Shown in pieces: positions 16,551-24,525 of a stretch of 64,000 bases of DNA. Made by a program: the position numbers and the translations under genes. Origin of the DNA: Flavobacterium faecale (lineage in GTDB: Bacteria > Bacteroidota > Bacteroidia > Flavobacteriales > Flavobacteriaceae); the NCBI RefSeq assembly GCF_003076455.1, contig NZ_CP020918.1, positions 1,364,001 through 1,428,000 of the forward strand. The letters are read 5' to 3'. The notes below the pieces were generated by a model. That model had not been told where the DNA came from and searched no databases. It saw nothing but the letters and a program-made list of their open reading frames with translations. Position 1 is the stretch's first letter; each line of letters begins with the position of its first letter.

Positions 16551-17222
16551 CTAAGCGCTACCTTTTGTGTACCAGTAATACATAAAAAAATAGGGTGCAA
16601 TTTCGAGAGTGCAAAGATATAAAATAAAATAAAACAACTTACTGATTATTAAATTTTGATAGTTTTTTATTGATGTTAAGTACGAGAGCAGGTTGGCTAT
16701 CAGTATTATAGCGATAATTGTCTGCGGAATTATTATCGAAATACTGTCTTGGTAAAACAGAATTATGTTGAAAGGCAAGATTAAAAGGCCGATATAGGTG
16801 CGATATGTCACTTTTTGTAAGTTGAATTGCTCTGCTAATTCTTCAATATTGAAGGCGGTAGCTATAATTTTTTCGATTAAAAACTTTGATAAAATAAAAA
16901 ACACGACAAAGGTCAATATCTGAATGTATAAAATATAATCTGTTTTGGAGGCGTTGCCAAAAACACTCAAAGACAATTGTATGAAAAATGCAAACGATAT
17001 GGCTTGTACCACAAAGAGTGTTGCAGTAAAGGTGCTGTTCAAATGGGTAGCGTCACGGTAGATTTTTGCGTATTTATCTGAAAACAATAAATTCACAAAG
17101 TCTCCAAAACGGCTTTCGTTCATTGTTTTGGTTACCGCTATTAATATAAATGACAGCACAAATAATACGGTTGCCCAATCTTTGCTCTCTAATAATCGTG
17201 GATGAAGTAAATGTTCTGTCAT
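16551..17222 (-). CDS. DUF4271 membrane protein
   Basis: 223 residues with about six hydrophobic helices. The N-terminal ESKDWATVLFVLSFILIAV and the FNIEELAEQF and YRTYIGLLILPFN blocks are the DUF4271 family hallmarks. It is known mainly from Bacteroidota and generally precedes hemD, as here. No biochemical role is known. A -7 box lies only 7 bases upstream of the ATG, so the mRNA may have almost no leader. Confidence 0.85.
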   Translation of the reverse strand: MTEHLLHPRLLESKDWATVLFVLSFILIAVTKTMNESRFGDFVNLLFSDKYAKIYRDATHLNSTFTATLFVVQAISFAFFIQLSLSVFGNASKTDYILYIQILTFVVFFILSKFLIEKIIATAFNIEELAEQFNLQKVTYRTYIGLLILPFNIILFYQDSISIIIPQTIIAIILIANLLSYLTSIKNYQNLIISKLFYFILYLCTLEIAPYFFMYYWYTKGSA

Positions 17223-17229
17223 AGTGTGG

Positions 17230-17237
17230 CAAAATTA
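17230..17237 (-). promoter_or_regulatory. -7 box for DUF4271-hemD
   Basis: TAATTTTG on the minus strand matches TAnnTTTG and ends 7 bases before the start codon. No correctly spaced -33 box is visible. Confidence 0.5.
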
Positions 17238-17299
17238 GTAATTTTTTGTTTCAAACTTTTTATTATAGTTTTATTATCACTCAAATGCTTTAAAAAGTT

Positions 17300-17307
17300 T
17301 ACTTTTG
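17300..17307 (+). promoter_or_regulatory. -7 box for the polyprenol mannosyltransferase
   Basis: TACTTTTG matches TAnnTTTG, 19 bases before the ATG at 17327. There is no clear -33 TTG. Confidence 0.5.
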
Positions 17308-17326
17308 CGGTGAAATTATTTAAAAA

Positions 17327-18052
17327 ATGAGCGACTGTATTGTTATAATTCCTACCTATAACGAAATTGAAAACATCGAAAGTATTATTCGTTCTGTGCT
17401 ATCACAGCATAAGAACTTTCATATATTGGTAATCGACGATAATTCACCTGATCACACGGCAGACAAAGTAGTTGTTTTGCAATCGGAGTTTGAGGGACGT
17501 TTATTTTTAGAAAAAAGAATGAAAAAAGCTGGACTAGGAACCGCTTATGTTCATGGTTTTAAGTGGTCGATAGCGCGTCAATATGATTATATCTTTGAAA
17601 TGGATGCCGACTTTTCACACAATCCAAACGATTTAGAGAAGTTGTACAACGCCTGCCATTTTGGTGATGCTGATCTCGCTATTGGTTCTCGTTATGTGAC
17701 CGGAGTAAATGTGGTCAACTGGCCGCTGAATAGAGTGTTGATGTCTTATTTCGCCTCTGTGTATGTTCGTATGATCACCGGAATGAAAATTCATGATGCC
17801 ACTGCAGGATTTGTTTGTTACAAAAGACAAGTTTTGGAGACCATCAAACTGGATAAGATTAAATTTGTTGGATATGCATTTCAAATTGAAATGAAATACA
17901 GAACTTTTAGTCGAAAATTTCAAATTACCGAAGTTCCTATTATCTTTACCGATAGAACCAAGGGTCAATCCAAAATGAGTAATTCTATTATTGTAGAGGC
18001 GGTATTTGGAGTGATTTCTCTGAGATTCAAAAAATTATTTAATACATTATAA
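17327..18052 (+). CDS. Polyprenol-phosphate mannosyltransferase (GT2, DPM1-like)
   Basis: A 241-residue GT2 enzyme without C-terminal membrane helices. N-terminal IIPTYNEIENI, the nucleotide-binding VIDDNSPDHTADKV, the metal-binding MDADFSHNP and the HDATAGFVCYKR block fit dolichol/polyprenol monophosphomannose synthase, which transfers a sugar from a GDP- or UDP-sugar to polyprenyl phosphate for extracytoplasmic glycosylation. Flavobacteria O-glycosylate many exported proteins, so such a role is plausible here. The dihydroorotase gene follows 11 bp downstream, indicating cotranscription. Confidence 0.9.
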   Translation: MSDCIVIIPTYNEIENIESIIRSVLSQHKNFHILVIDDNSPDHTADKVVVLQSEFEGRLFLEKRMKKAGLGTAYVHGFKWSIARQYDYIFEMDADFSHNPNDLEKLYNACHFGDADLAIGSRYVTGVNVVNWPLNRVLMSYFASVYVRMITGMKIHDATAGFVCYKRQVLETIKLDKIKFVGYAFQIEMKYRTFSRKFQITEVPIIFTDRTKGQSKMSNSIIVEAVFGVISLRFKKLFNTL

Positions 18053-18063
18053 GTATCAGTACA

Positions 18064-19410
18064 ATGAACAGGGTTTTAATTAAGAATGCCAAAATAGTAA
18101 ATGAAGGAGTAATTTTTGAGGGCGATGTTTTAATTGAAAATGACTTAATTGTTGAGATTTCAGAAAGCATTAGCGCTAAGTCCTCAGATTTTGTAATTAT
18201 TGATGCCGAAGGTAATTATTTAATGCCGGGTGCTATTGACGATCAAGTTCACTTTAGAGAGCCAGGTTTGACTCATAAAGGAGATATTGAATCAGAGTCA
18301 AAAGCAGCTGTAGCAGGAGGTATTACTTCTTTTATCGAGCAACCTAATACAATTCCTAATGCGGTAACTCAAGAAATTCTTGAAGAAAAGTACCAATTAG
18401 CAGCTGAAAAATCATATGCGAACTACTCGTTTATGATGGGTGCTACCAACGACAACTTGGAAGAGGTATTAAAAACCAATCCCAAAAATGTAGCAGGGAT
18501 CAAAATATTTTTAGGTTCTTCAACCGGAAATATGTTGGTAGATAACGAAGCGACACTCGAAAAAATATTCTCAAGTACGCCTTTGTTGATTGCTGTTCAT
18601 TGTGAAGATGAAACAACAATCAAAGAAAACACAGCCAAATACATTGCAGAATATGGCGATGACGTACCTGTAACGGCTCACCACTTGATTCGTTCAGAGG
18701 AAGCTTGTTATATTTCTTCGTCCAAAGCAGTTGCTTTGGCAAAGAAAACAGGAGCACGTTTGCATGTCTTTCATCTTTCTACTGCCAAAGAAATGGACTT
18801 GTTTACCAATAAGATTCCGTTGTCAGAAAAGAAAATTACTGCTGAGGTTTGCGTACACCATCTTTGGTTCACAAATGATGATTATGCAACCAAAGGAAAT
18901 TTAATAAAATGGAATCCTGCAGTAAAAACGGCAGCAGACAGAGATGCTTTGTGGAAAGCGCTTGTAGATGACCGTATTGACGTTATTGCAACCGATCACG
19001 CACCTCATACACTTGAAGAGAAAAAACAACCGTATCTAAAAGCTCCTTCTGGTGGACCGCTAGTACAACACGCTGTTGTGGCAATGTTTGAAGCGTTTCA
19101 TCAAGGTAAAATTACGGTGGAAAAGATAGTAGAAAAAATGTGTCACAATCCTGCAAAAATCTTTCAGATCGAAAAGAGAGGGTTTATCAAAGAAGGTTAT
19201 TATGCCGACTTGGTAATTGTGAATGCTGGTTTACCTTGGGGAGTTAAAAAAGAGAATATTTTAGCCAAATGTGGATGGTCTCCTTTTGAAGGTTATACTT
19301 TCAAATCTAGAATCACTCATACTTTTGTCAATGGGCAATTGGTGTACAAATCATTCAAGGTGAAAGACATTAAAGCAGGACGTCGTTTATTATTTGATCG
19401 AAATTTTTAA
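18064..19410 (+). CDS. pyrC: Dihydroorotase (class I type)
   Basis: A 448-residue amidohydrolase; it closes carbamoyl-aspartate to dihydroorotate in pyrimidine synthesis. Family motifs include VHFREPGLTHKGDI, the lysine region AGIKIFLGSS, VHCEDE, HVFHLST and the catalytic ATDHAPHT near residue 305. The first metal motif reads DDQVHF: the usual first histidine of HxH is Gln (Q61) while H63 is retained. I recall the same DDQVH form in other Bacteroidota dihydroorotases, so this looks like a lineage trait rather than decay. It lies in a unit between the mannosyltransferase and a DUF4296 lipoprotein. Confidence 0.93.
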   Translation: MNRVLIKNAKIVNEGVIFEGDVLIENDLIVEISESISAKSSDFVIIDAEGNYLMPGAIDDQVHFREPGLTHKGDIESESKAAVAGGITSFIEQPNTIPNAVTQEILEEKYQLAAEKSYANYSFMMGATNDNLEEVLKTNPKNVAGIKIFLGSSTGNMLVDNEATLEKIFSSTPLLIAVHCEDETTIKENTAKYIAEYGDDVPVTAHHLIRSEEACYISSSKAVALAKKTGARLHVFHLSTAKEMDLFTNKIPLSEKKITAEVCVHHLWFTNDDYATKGNLIKWNPAVKTAADRDALWKALVDDRIDVIATDHAPHTLEEKKQPYLKAPSGGPLVQHAVVAMFEAFHQGKITVEKIVEKMCHNPAKIFQIEKRGFIKEGYYADLVIVNAGLPWGVKKENILAKCGWSPFEGYTFKSRITHTFVNGQLVYKSFKVKDIKAGRRLLFDRNF

Positions 19411-19448
19411 TAAAATAACAAGGTGCTTTTCATTCGATAAAAAAAAGA

Positions 19449-19958
19449 ATGAAAAGCACAATTGTGAAGAATAAGGTAATGCAGCGTATGAGAAGTATAG
19501 CAATCATTTTTTTACTGTTTTTGTGTGTTGGGTGTAAGGAAGAGGTTTTGAAAGAACCAAAAAACCTAATACCCAAAGATAAAATGGTTGATATTCTTTA
19601 TGATTTGGCCTTGCTAAATGTGGTGAAGTATCAAAATGCTGCCAAAATGCTAGAGTATAAAGGGAATGAACTAGAGTATGTGTATAAAAAATACAATATT
19701 GATAGTACTCGTTTTGTGCAAAGTAACAGCTACTATGCGTCTGACTATAAAAATTACAAAGAAATATTTGATCAAGTAAAAGTACGTGCAGAGTCAAAAA
19801 AAATACTACTTGACACCTTGTTAAATAGAGCGGAACGAAAAACACGTTCATCAAATAAAAACGGTATCCCAGCTGATAAAGATTCAGTAGCAAAAACCAA
19901 AAGGTTTAAAGAAAGAATGGAAGCGGTAGAGGTTGGAAGTGAAGGAGTTGTGAATTAA
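19449..19958 (+). CDS. DUF4296 lipoprotein
   Basis: 169 residues from the first ATG. A lipoprotein signal ending LCVGC is followed by LIPKDKMVDILYDLALLN and YVYKKYNIDSTRFVQSN, the DUF4296 pattern, and a basic, low-complexity C-terminus. In-frame ATGs at 19479 and 19488 would give a more usual signal-peptide length, so the start is uncertain. The family is Bacteroidota-specific and its role is unknown. It follows dihydroorotase by 38 bp, as commonly seen in flavobacteria, and converges with the epimerase gene with only 13 bp between stops. Confidence 0.82.
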   Translation: MKSTIVKNKVMQRMRSIAIIFLLFLCVGCKEEVLKEPKNLIPKDKMVDILYDLALLNVVKYQNAAKMLEYKGNELEYVYKKYNIDSTRFVQSNSYYASDYKNYKEIFDQVKVRAESKKILLDTLLNRAERKTRSSNKNGIPADKDSVAKTKRFKERMEAVEVGSEGVVN

Positions 19959-19971
19959 TCACAGCCTTGTT

Positions 19972-20961
19972 TTATGCTTTTGCTATCGATTTAATATAGG
20001 TAGAAATATCCAAAAAGCTGATTTTTAAATCGGCTTTTATTTTTTCATTAGAAAATATTTTACTGCCATAGCTCGCTCTTGCGCTATACTTTGTGAAATT
20101 CCTTTTACTACCAGTCACCATAGACCAAATTTTGTCAAGTCTCCAAATAGTTTCTAATAACCATGGCTTAGCCTCAATAGTTGGATGCTTCTTGTGTAGC
20201 GCGTCACTCATGCTATTTAAAATTTCTTGGAAAGTACGATTTTCAGCCACCACAATATAGCGCTCGTTACTATGTTCGCTGTTCATAGCGCTCGTTGCTG
20301 CTTTAATTACATCGGGAACAGCAACAAATCCAGTGGTGCCTTTTGTAAAAAAGGACAAACCGTTGGCTACTCTTTTATACAGTAGTCCGCTACCTTGGTC
20401 GTCAAATCCGGGCCCAAGTATGACTCCAGGATTGATGATTACCGTTTGTAAGCCTTCTTGTTGTCCTCTCCAAATTTCCATCTCGGCTCCATACTTTGAG
20501 ATGGCATAATCAGAATGTGGTTTTTCAGGATTCCATTCTGTTTCTTCGGTTACTACAGTTTCATGTTCGGCCAAATCGCCCAAAGCGGCTACTGAGCTTA
20601 TGTGGCATAGTTTTGTAATGTTTTTTGCTAAACAAAAATTTACAATATTGGCTGTGCCTTCAATGTTTGTTTTTCGTAAACGGTTTTCGTCTTTTGGATC
20701 GAAAGAGATAAGGCCTGCGCAATGGTACACATGTGTGATACCTATAAATGCTTCCTCTAACTGCGGAACATCAAGAATGTCAGCCAAGTGCCATTGAATT
20801 TTTCCGAACAGCTCCTTTTTTTTATAACTTAAAAATAAAGCTTCCGTTTTTTCAATCCCGTCTTTGGTGCGATAGATGGCACGTACATTTTGGTTTTTTT
20901 CTACCAAATGAAGTAGTAAATGCGCTCCAACTAATCCTGTTCCTCCTGTTACTAAAATCAT
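19972..20961 (-). CDS. NAD-dependent epimerase/dehydratase (extended SDR)
   Basis: 329 residues. The N-terminal Rossmann motif ILVTGGTGLVGAHLLLHL and the catalytic Y-x3-K in SDYAISKYGAE, with upstream HISSVAALGD carrying the serine, define an extended short-chain dehydrogenase related to dihydroflavonol-4-reductase-like enzymes. The substrate is unknown. The start is CAT at 20959-20961 (MILVTGG); the ten codons upstream overlap a -7 box and are unlikely to be translated. That box ends 5 bases before the ATG, so a leaderless or nearly leaderless message is possible. Confidence 0.88.
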   Translation of the reverse strand: MILVTGGTGLVGAHLLLHLVEKNQNVRAIYRTKDGIEKTEALFLSYKKKELFGKIQWHLADILDVPQLEEAFIGITHVYHCAGLISFDPKDENRLRKTNIEGTANIVNFCLAKNITKLCHISSVAALGDLAEHETVVTEETEWNPEKPHSDYAISKYGAEMEIWRGQQEGLQTVIINPGVILGPGFDDQGSGLLYKRVANGLSFFTKGTTGFVAVPDVIKAATSAMNSEHSNERYIVVAENRTFQEILNSMSDALHKKHPTIEAKPWLLETIWRLDKIWSMVTGSKRNFTKYSARASYGSKIFSNEKIKADLKISFLDISTYIKSIAKA

Positions 20962-20966
20962 AACTT

Positions 20967-20974
20967 CAAAGGTA
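20967..20974 (-). promoter_or_regulatory. -7 box TACCTTTG for the epimerase
   Basis: Exact TAnnTTTG match on the minus strand, 5 bases from the start codon. It fixes the start choice at 20961. Confidence 0.5.
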
Positions 20975-20999
20975 AGAAAAGTAAAAGTCAATTTCTAAA

Positions 21000-21048
21000 T
21001 ACAAGATACAAAATACAAGATACAAAATACAAAATACAAAATACAAAA
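21000..21048. repeat. 7-bp tandem repeat, 7 units (TACAARA)
   Basis: Seven consecutive heptamers TACAAGA or TACAAAA occupy the divergent epimerase/tyrS intergenic region, about 25 bp upstream of the epimerase -7 box. Confidence 0.95.
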
Positions 21049-21062
21049 GTCAATTTCAATTG

Positions 21063-21348
21063 CAAAAATCAATTTCAAAAAATAAAAAATAGTATTGTTA
21101 AACTTAACTTAGAATTTTGTTGTCTTTATTATTGCTGTTGCTTTTTGAAGTTGACATTTGAAGTTGACATTTGAGATTGACATTTGAAATTGACATTTGA
21201 AGTTGATATTTGAAGTTGACATTTGAGATTGACATTTGAAGTTGACATTTGAAGTTGCTTTTTGAAGTTGACATTTGAAGTTGACATTTGAAGTTGACAT
21301 TTGAAGTTGCCTTTTGAAGTTGCTTTTTGTTTTTGAAATTGATTTTTG
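21063..21348. repeat. 19-bp perfect inverted repeat flanking the 13-bp array
   Basis: The 19 bases at 21063-21081 (CAAAAATCAATTTCAAAAA) are the exact reverse complement of 21330-21348. They enclose the 13-bp array, so the region could fold into a large cruciform. Confidence 0.85.
21146..21346. repeat. 13-bp tandem array (about 15 units, TGAAGTTGACATT)
   Basis: Fourteen contiguous 13-mers run from 21146 to 21327, mostly TGAAGTTGACATT with variants (GAGATTGA, GAAATTGA, TTGCTTTT, TTGCCTTT). A 6-bp remnant and a 15th unit at 21334-21346 follow. Because 13 is not a multiple of 3, the minus strand is open in all frames and yields a repetitive pseudo-peptide; it is not coding. The last unit supplies the TTG of the tyrS promoter. 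Confidence 0.95.
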
Positions 21349-21369
21349 ACAGTCGAATTGCTATCTTTG
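21339..21369 (+). promoter_or_regulatory. tyrS promoter (TTG-N20-TATCTTTG)
   Basis: TTG at 21339-21341 lies in the last repeat unit; the 20-bp spacer and TATCTTTG at 21362-21369 match the consensus. The leader to ATG 21390 is about 15 nt. Confidence 0.65.
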
Positions 21370-21389
21370 CACAAATTGAAGAAAAAAAG

Positions 21390-22682
21390 ATGAAAAATTT
21401 TATTGAAGAAGTAACTTGGAGAGGAATGCTCCACGATGTTATGCCAGGCACAGAAGAACATTTGATGGAACAAATGCGTGTGGCGTATGTGGGTATTGAC
21501 CCAACTGCAGATTCATTACATATAGGACACTTGGTTGGAGTAATGTTATTAAAACATTTTCAAATAGCAGGGCATAAACCATTGGCTTTGGTTGGTGGTG
21601 CAACAGGAATGATTGGTGATCCATCAGGAAAATCGAATGAAAGAAACTTGTTGGACGAACCTACTTTGCGTCACAATCAAGAAGCGATAAAAGGGCAATT
21701 AGAGCGCTTTTTAGATTTTACTTCAGATGCTGCAAATGCTGCCGAATTGGTAAACAACTACGATTGGATGAAGGATTTTTCTTTTTTAGAATTCATTCGT
21801 GATGTAGGTAAGCACATTACAGTAAATTATATGATGGCCAAAGATTCTGTAAAGAAACGTTTGTCGTCAGAAGCGGCTGAAGGGATGTCGTTTACAGAGT
21901 TTACTTATCAACTGGTGCAAGGATATGATTTCTTGCATTTGTATAGAGAGAAAGCCTGTACGTTGCAAATGGGTGGAAGCGACCAATGGGGAAATATTAC
22001 TACTGGTACAGAGCTAGTGCGTAGAATTGCCAGCGGAAAAGCATATGCCTTGACTTGTCCGTTAATCACAAAAGCAGACGGTACTAAATTTGGAAAATCT
22101 GAAGGTGGAAATATTTGGCTGGATTCAGCAAGAACATCTCCTTATAAATTTTACCAATACTGGTTAAATACCTCAGATATTGATGCTGAAAAATATATAA
22201 AAATCTTTACTTTTTTATCGAAAGAAGATATAGAGTCATTGACAATTGAGCATAGAGAAGCGCCGCATTTGCGTTTGTTGCAAAAGCGTTTGGCAGAAGA
22301 AATTACTGTTATGGTACACTCTGCAGCCGATTTGGAAAATGCCATTAAAGCTTCGGCAATCCTTTTTGGAAACGCTAATGCTGATGATTTGAAGCAATTG
22401 GATGCTGCAACCTTTTTAGAAGTTTTTGACGGTGTGCCACAAGCTGAAATCGCAAAAGCAGATCTTGAAAGCGGAATCGAAATTATCACTGTTTTGAATG
22501 ATAAAACAGGGTTTTTTAAATCCAATGGAGAAGCGAGAAGAGCTTTGACTGCCAATTCAATTTCTGTTAATAGAGATAAGGTAAAAGAAGATTTTATGCT
22601 AACTGCGACAGATTTAATAAACAACCAATTTGTATTATTACAAAGCGGAAAGAAAAATTATTTTGTGGTAAGAGTGGTTTAA
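21390..22682 (+). CDS. tyrS: Tyrosyl-tRNA synthetase
   Basis: A 430-residue class I synthetase that charges tRNA-Tyr. The HIGH motif is H44-I-G-H47 ([11 protein letters not shown]) and the KMSKS equivalent is KFGKSEGG (about 232). The tyrosine-binding [10 protein letters not shown] and [10 protein letters not shown] motifs are present, and the C-terminus has an S4-like RNA-binding domain ([18 protein letters not shown]). Start ATG 21390 ([10 protein letters not shown]) follows a good promoter; 21 additional upstream codons in frame run back through the promoter and repeat array and are not used. It is monocistronic with a strong terminator. Confidence 0.97.
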   Translation: MKNFIEEVTWRGMLHDVMPGTEEHLMEQMRVAYVGIDPTADSLHIGHLVGVMLLKHFQIAGHKPLALVGGATGMIGDPSGKSNERNLLDEPTLRHNQEAIKGQLERFLDFTSDAANAAELVNNYDWMKDFSFLEFIRDVGKHITVNYMMAKDSVKKRLSSEAAEGMSFTEFTYQLVQGYDFLHLYREKACTLQMGGSDQWGNITTGTELVRRIASGKAYALTCPLITKADGTKFGKSEGGNIWLDSARTSPYKFYQYWLNTSDIDAEKYIKIFTFLSKEDIESLTIEHREAPHLRLLQKRLAEEITVMVHSAADLENAIKASAILFGNANADDLKQLDAATFLEVFDGVPQAEIAKADLESGIEIITVLNDKTGFFKSNGEARRALTANSISVNRDKVKEDFMLTATDLINNQFVLLQSGKKNYFVVRVV

Positions 22683-22717
22683 TTTTGACTACAAGTCCGA
22701 GTCATCGGTTTTAATAT

Positions 22718-22758
22718 AAAAACCCCTGCTTGAGTTTAAAACGCTAGCAGGGGTTTTT
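22718..22758 (+). terminator. tyrS terminator
   Basis: AAAAACCCCTGCT (22718-22730) pairs perfectly with AGCAGGGGTTTTT (22746-22758). Confidence 0.92.
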
Positions 22759-22785
22759 CTTTGTATATTTTTCCTTTGCGTTCTA

Positions 22786-22820
22786 GAGCCAAAAGCCAAG
22801 AGCCAAGAGCCAAATGCCAA
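22786..22820. repeat. 7-bp tandem repeat, 5 units (RAGCCAA)
   Basis: Five heptamers (GAGCCAA, AAGCCAA, GAGCCAA, GAGCCAA, ATGCCAA) lie between the tyrS terminator and the end of the acyl-protein synthetase gene. Confidence 0.9.
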
Positions 22821-22826
22821 AAGCTA

Positions 22827-23828
22827 CTACAAAACCATTAAATTACATCCACGTATATCTGAATTATCAAAACGTCCCAATACTTCGAAAGAGTTGTTGG
22901 GATATTTTTTGCCTAAATCTTGCGTTGCAATAAATGAGCAAGAATTAATATTTGCTAAATCAATCACATTGATTCCACCTGTTTTTCCTGTAGGTATGTA
23001 GGTCAGTGCGTCTTCGGTGTCGCGCACTAGGATTTGCATCCAGGCAGGACATTCAAAAATTCCATCTCCCAGAGAATAAGCTTGCGATAATAATTCGGTC
23101 ATTCCATATTCAGAGTGAATAGCAGTTACGCCAAAACCATCACATAGTTGTTGGTGTAATTCTTCTCGAATCATTTCTTTTCGTTTGCCTTTCATACCAC
23201 CAGTTTCCATAATAATGGTAGATCCCCCTAGCCCCCAAAGGGGGAACGAAATAGATTTAGAGTATTCAATTAAATCCAATAAAGCGTAAGTAACTCCAAT
23301 TAGGATTATATTTTTTCCTTCTTTATTTAGTTGGGTGAGATTTTTTATAAGTTCGTCATGATTGTGCAAATAAAAGCCACTTTCAGGTCGGTTGGTGCGT
23401 TGTATCAAATCTTCGACCATATGAATTAATGATGAGCCTTCGCGTTCTAGATAAGAGGGTAGGAGGGCGAGAACAACATAATCTTCGATGTTACCATAGA
23501 ACTCTGAAAAAGCTTTCTGATAACTTTCTTCATAAATAGAAACATCGGTGACTTGATGCTTACTCGTTATCATTCCGGTAGTACCGCTGCTGGTAAAAGT
23601 AGTTTCGATTGGGTTGTTATTGCTAACAACGTTATGACTTTTAAAAAATTGAATAGGTAAAAACGGAATCTGTTCAATTGATTTTACTTTTTGAACATCG
23701 GTTTTTAAATGATTGCAAAACTCTTGATAGACCAAATTGTTTTCGTATTGGTATCGAAAGGTTTTTAGAGCTATTTTTTCAAATTGCTTTTGAGAGGCTA
23801 TTGTGAAGATGTCAGTAGTTGCAATCAA
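22827..23828 (-). CDS. LuxE/PaaK-like acyl-protein synthetase
   Basis: 333 residues of the adenylate-forming superfamily. The ATP-binding loop TTFTSSGTTGMITSKHQ is intact, followed by HSEYGMTELLSQAY and the C-terminal VLGRFDNSDIRGCNLMV. The size and motifs fit the LuxE/PaaK-related acyltransferase/acyl-protein synthetase group, which activates a fatty or aryl acid as an adenylate. The true acid is unknown. Residues SFPLWGLGGS (near 198-207) are encoded by a GC-rich palindromic repeat that also occurs in leuS, so a short in-frame insertion is probable. The repeat sits just before the conserved TIIMETGGMKG segment. Confidence 0.85.
   Translation of the reverse strand: MIATTDIFTIASQKQFEKIALKTFRYQYENNLVYQEFCNHLKTDVQKVKSIEQIPFLPIQFFKSHNVVSNNNPIETTFTSSGTTGMITSKHQVTDVSIYEESYQKAFSEFYGNIEDYVVLALLPSYLEREGSSLIHMVEDLIQRTNRPESGFYLHNHDELIKNLTQLNKEGKNIILIGVTYALLDLIEYSKSISFPLWGLGGSTIIMETGGMKGKRKEMIREELHQQLCDGFGVTAIHSEYGMTELLSQAYSLGDGIFECPAWMQILVRDTEDALTYIPTGKTGGINVIDLANINSCSFIATQDLGKKYPNNSFEVLGRFDNSDIRGCNLMVL
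23221..23247 (-). repeat. Solo GC-rich palindromic repeat inside the acyl-protein synthetase gene
   Basis: On the minus strand this 27-bp element matches the leuS right-hand repeat at 24 of 27 positions but is read in a different frame (FPLWGLGG here, VPPSGVRGI in leuS). It is in frame and does not disrupt the ORF. Confidence 0.85.
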
Positions 23829-23844
23829 TTTTATACTTTTTATA

Positions 23845-23852
23845 CAAAAGTA
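23845..23852 (-). promoter_or_regulatory. -7 box TACTTTTG for the acyl-protein synthetase
   Basis: Exact TAnnTTTG match on the minus strand, 16 bases upstream of the start codon. Confidence 0.5.
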
Positions 23853-23870
23853 GTAAACTAAAAAAACAAA

Positions 23871-23897
23871 AAAGCCTCAAAATAATTTTGAGGCTTT
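23871..23897 (-). terminator. Terminator of the small T9SS protein gene
   Basis: AAAGCCTCAAAA (23871-23882) pairs perfectly with 23886-23897 around a TAA loop. On the minus strand it is followed by a T-rich tract. Confidence 0.85.
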
Positions 23898-23920
23898 AAT
23901 TGTGATTTATTTATGAATTT

Positions 23921-24259
23921 TTATCTTACAATAAGTTTTCGTGTTGCTGTTGCATTGTCTTCATTGATTTTGATGATGTAAACACCAGGAGACAAATTAG
24001 CGATATTTAATTCTCTTCCGGATAATTTTGTTTGCAAAATTTTCTTTCCTAAAAGATCAAAAATGGTAATGTCTTTGTCCGAATCATTTTTTGTCGCAAT
24101 AGATACTCTTCCGTTAGTTGCAGGGTTTGGATACAAGTTTAGTCCCTCAATAGAGGCGCTATCTTGCGTTTTGGGTAACTGCTTAGCATCTTGAGCGCTA
24201 ACGTTAAAGGAGCTAAGAAAAACCAGTAAGAGTATAGTATAAAAGTAATTTTTTGTCAT
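23921..24259 (-). CDS. Minimal T9SS type-A sorting-domain protein
   Basis: 112 residues. A Sec signal peptide (MTKNYFYTILLLVFLSSF, ending VSAQ) and a linker of about 15 residues are followed directly by a complete type-A T9SS C-terminal signal: LNLYPNPATNGRVSI, ITIFDLLGKKIL, LNIANLSPGVYIIKI and the terminal RKLIVR. There is no room for a cargo domain. It could be a surface peptide in its own right, a relic of a larger secreted protein, or a competitor for the sortase. No partner gene is evident. The IS element lies 73 bp upstream of its start. Confidence 0.88.
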   Translation of the reverse strand: MTKNYFYTILLLVFLSSFNVSAQDAKQLPKTQDSASIEGLNLYPNPATNGRVSIATKNDSDKDITIFDLLGKKILQTKLSGRELNIANLSPGVYIIKINEDNATATRKLIVR

Positions 24260-24387
24260 CGCCTATTTTTACAATAAAGTAAATGTAAGAAAATATTAAA
24301 TAGGAAACAAAAAAAAGACCTTTCAAATTAATGAGGGCACTGAAAAACATCGCATATTTTGATTATCATCGTTTTTTAGACAATAAA

Positions 24388-24431
24388 AAAACGCTTGTAA
24401 CAGGAGTTATATAATCCGTTGCAAGCGTTTT
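24388..24431 (-). terminator. Transposase terminator inside the IS left end
   Basis: AAAACGCTTG (24388-24397) pairs with CAAGCGTTTT (24422-24431), with an A/T run beyond. It lies about 95 bp past the transposase stop. Confidence 0.75.
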
Positions 24432-24525
24432 CCTTTTTAATCTTGATTTTTAATGTTGGTTCAATAAGGCTATTTTGAGTTTAGCTAGAGTCATTTTGAG
24501 TAATGCAGCAGTAGCTTTCATTTTT

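Noticed and set aside
21146..21346. CRISPR-like array
   Set aside because: Units are contiguous 13-mers without spacers and no cas genes are present.
21104..21473. Overlapping minus-strand ORFs encoding repetitive peptides across the 13-bp array
   Set aside because: A 13-bp unit without stop codons is open in all frames, so the peptides are by-products of the repeat; the region lies in a promoter-bearing intergenic gap.
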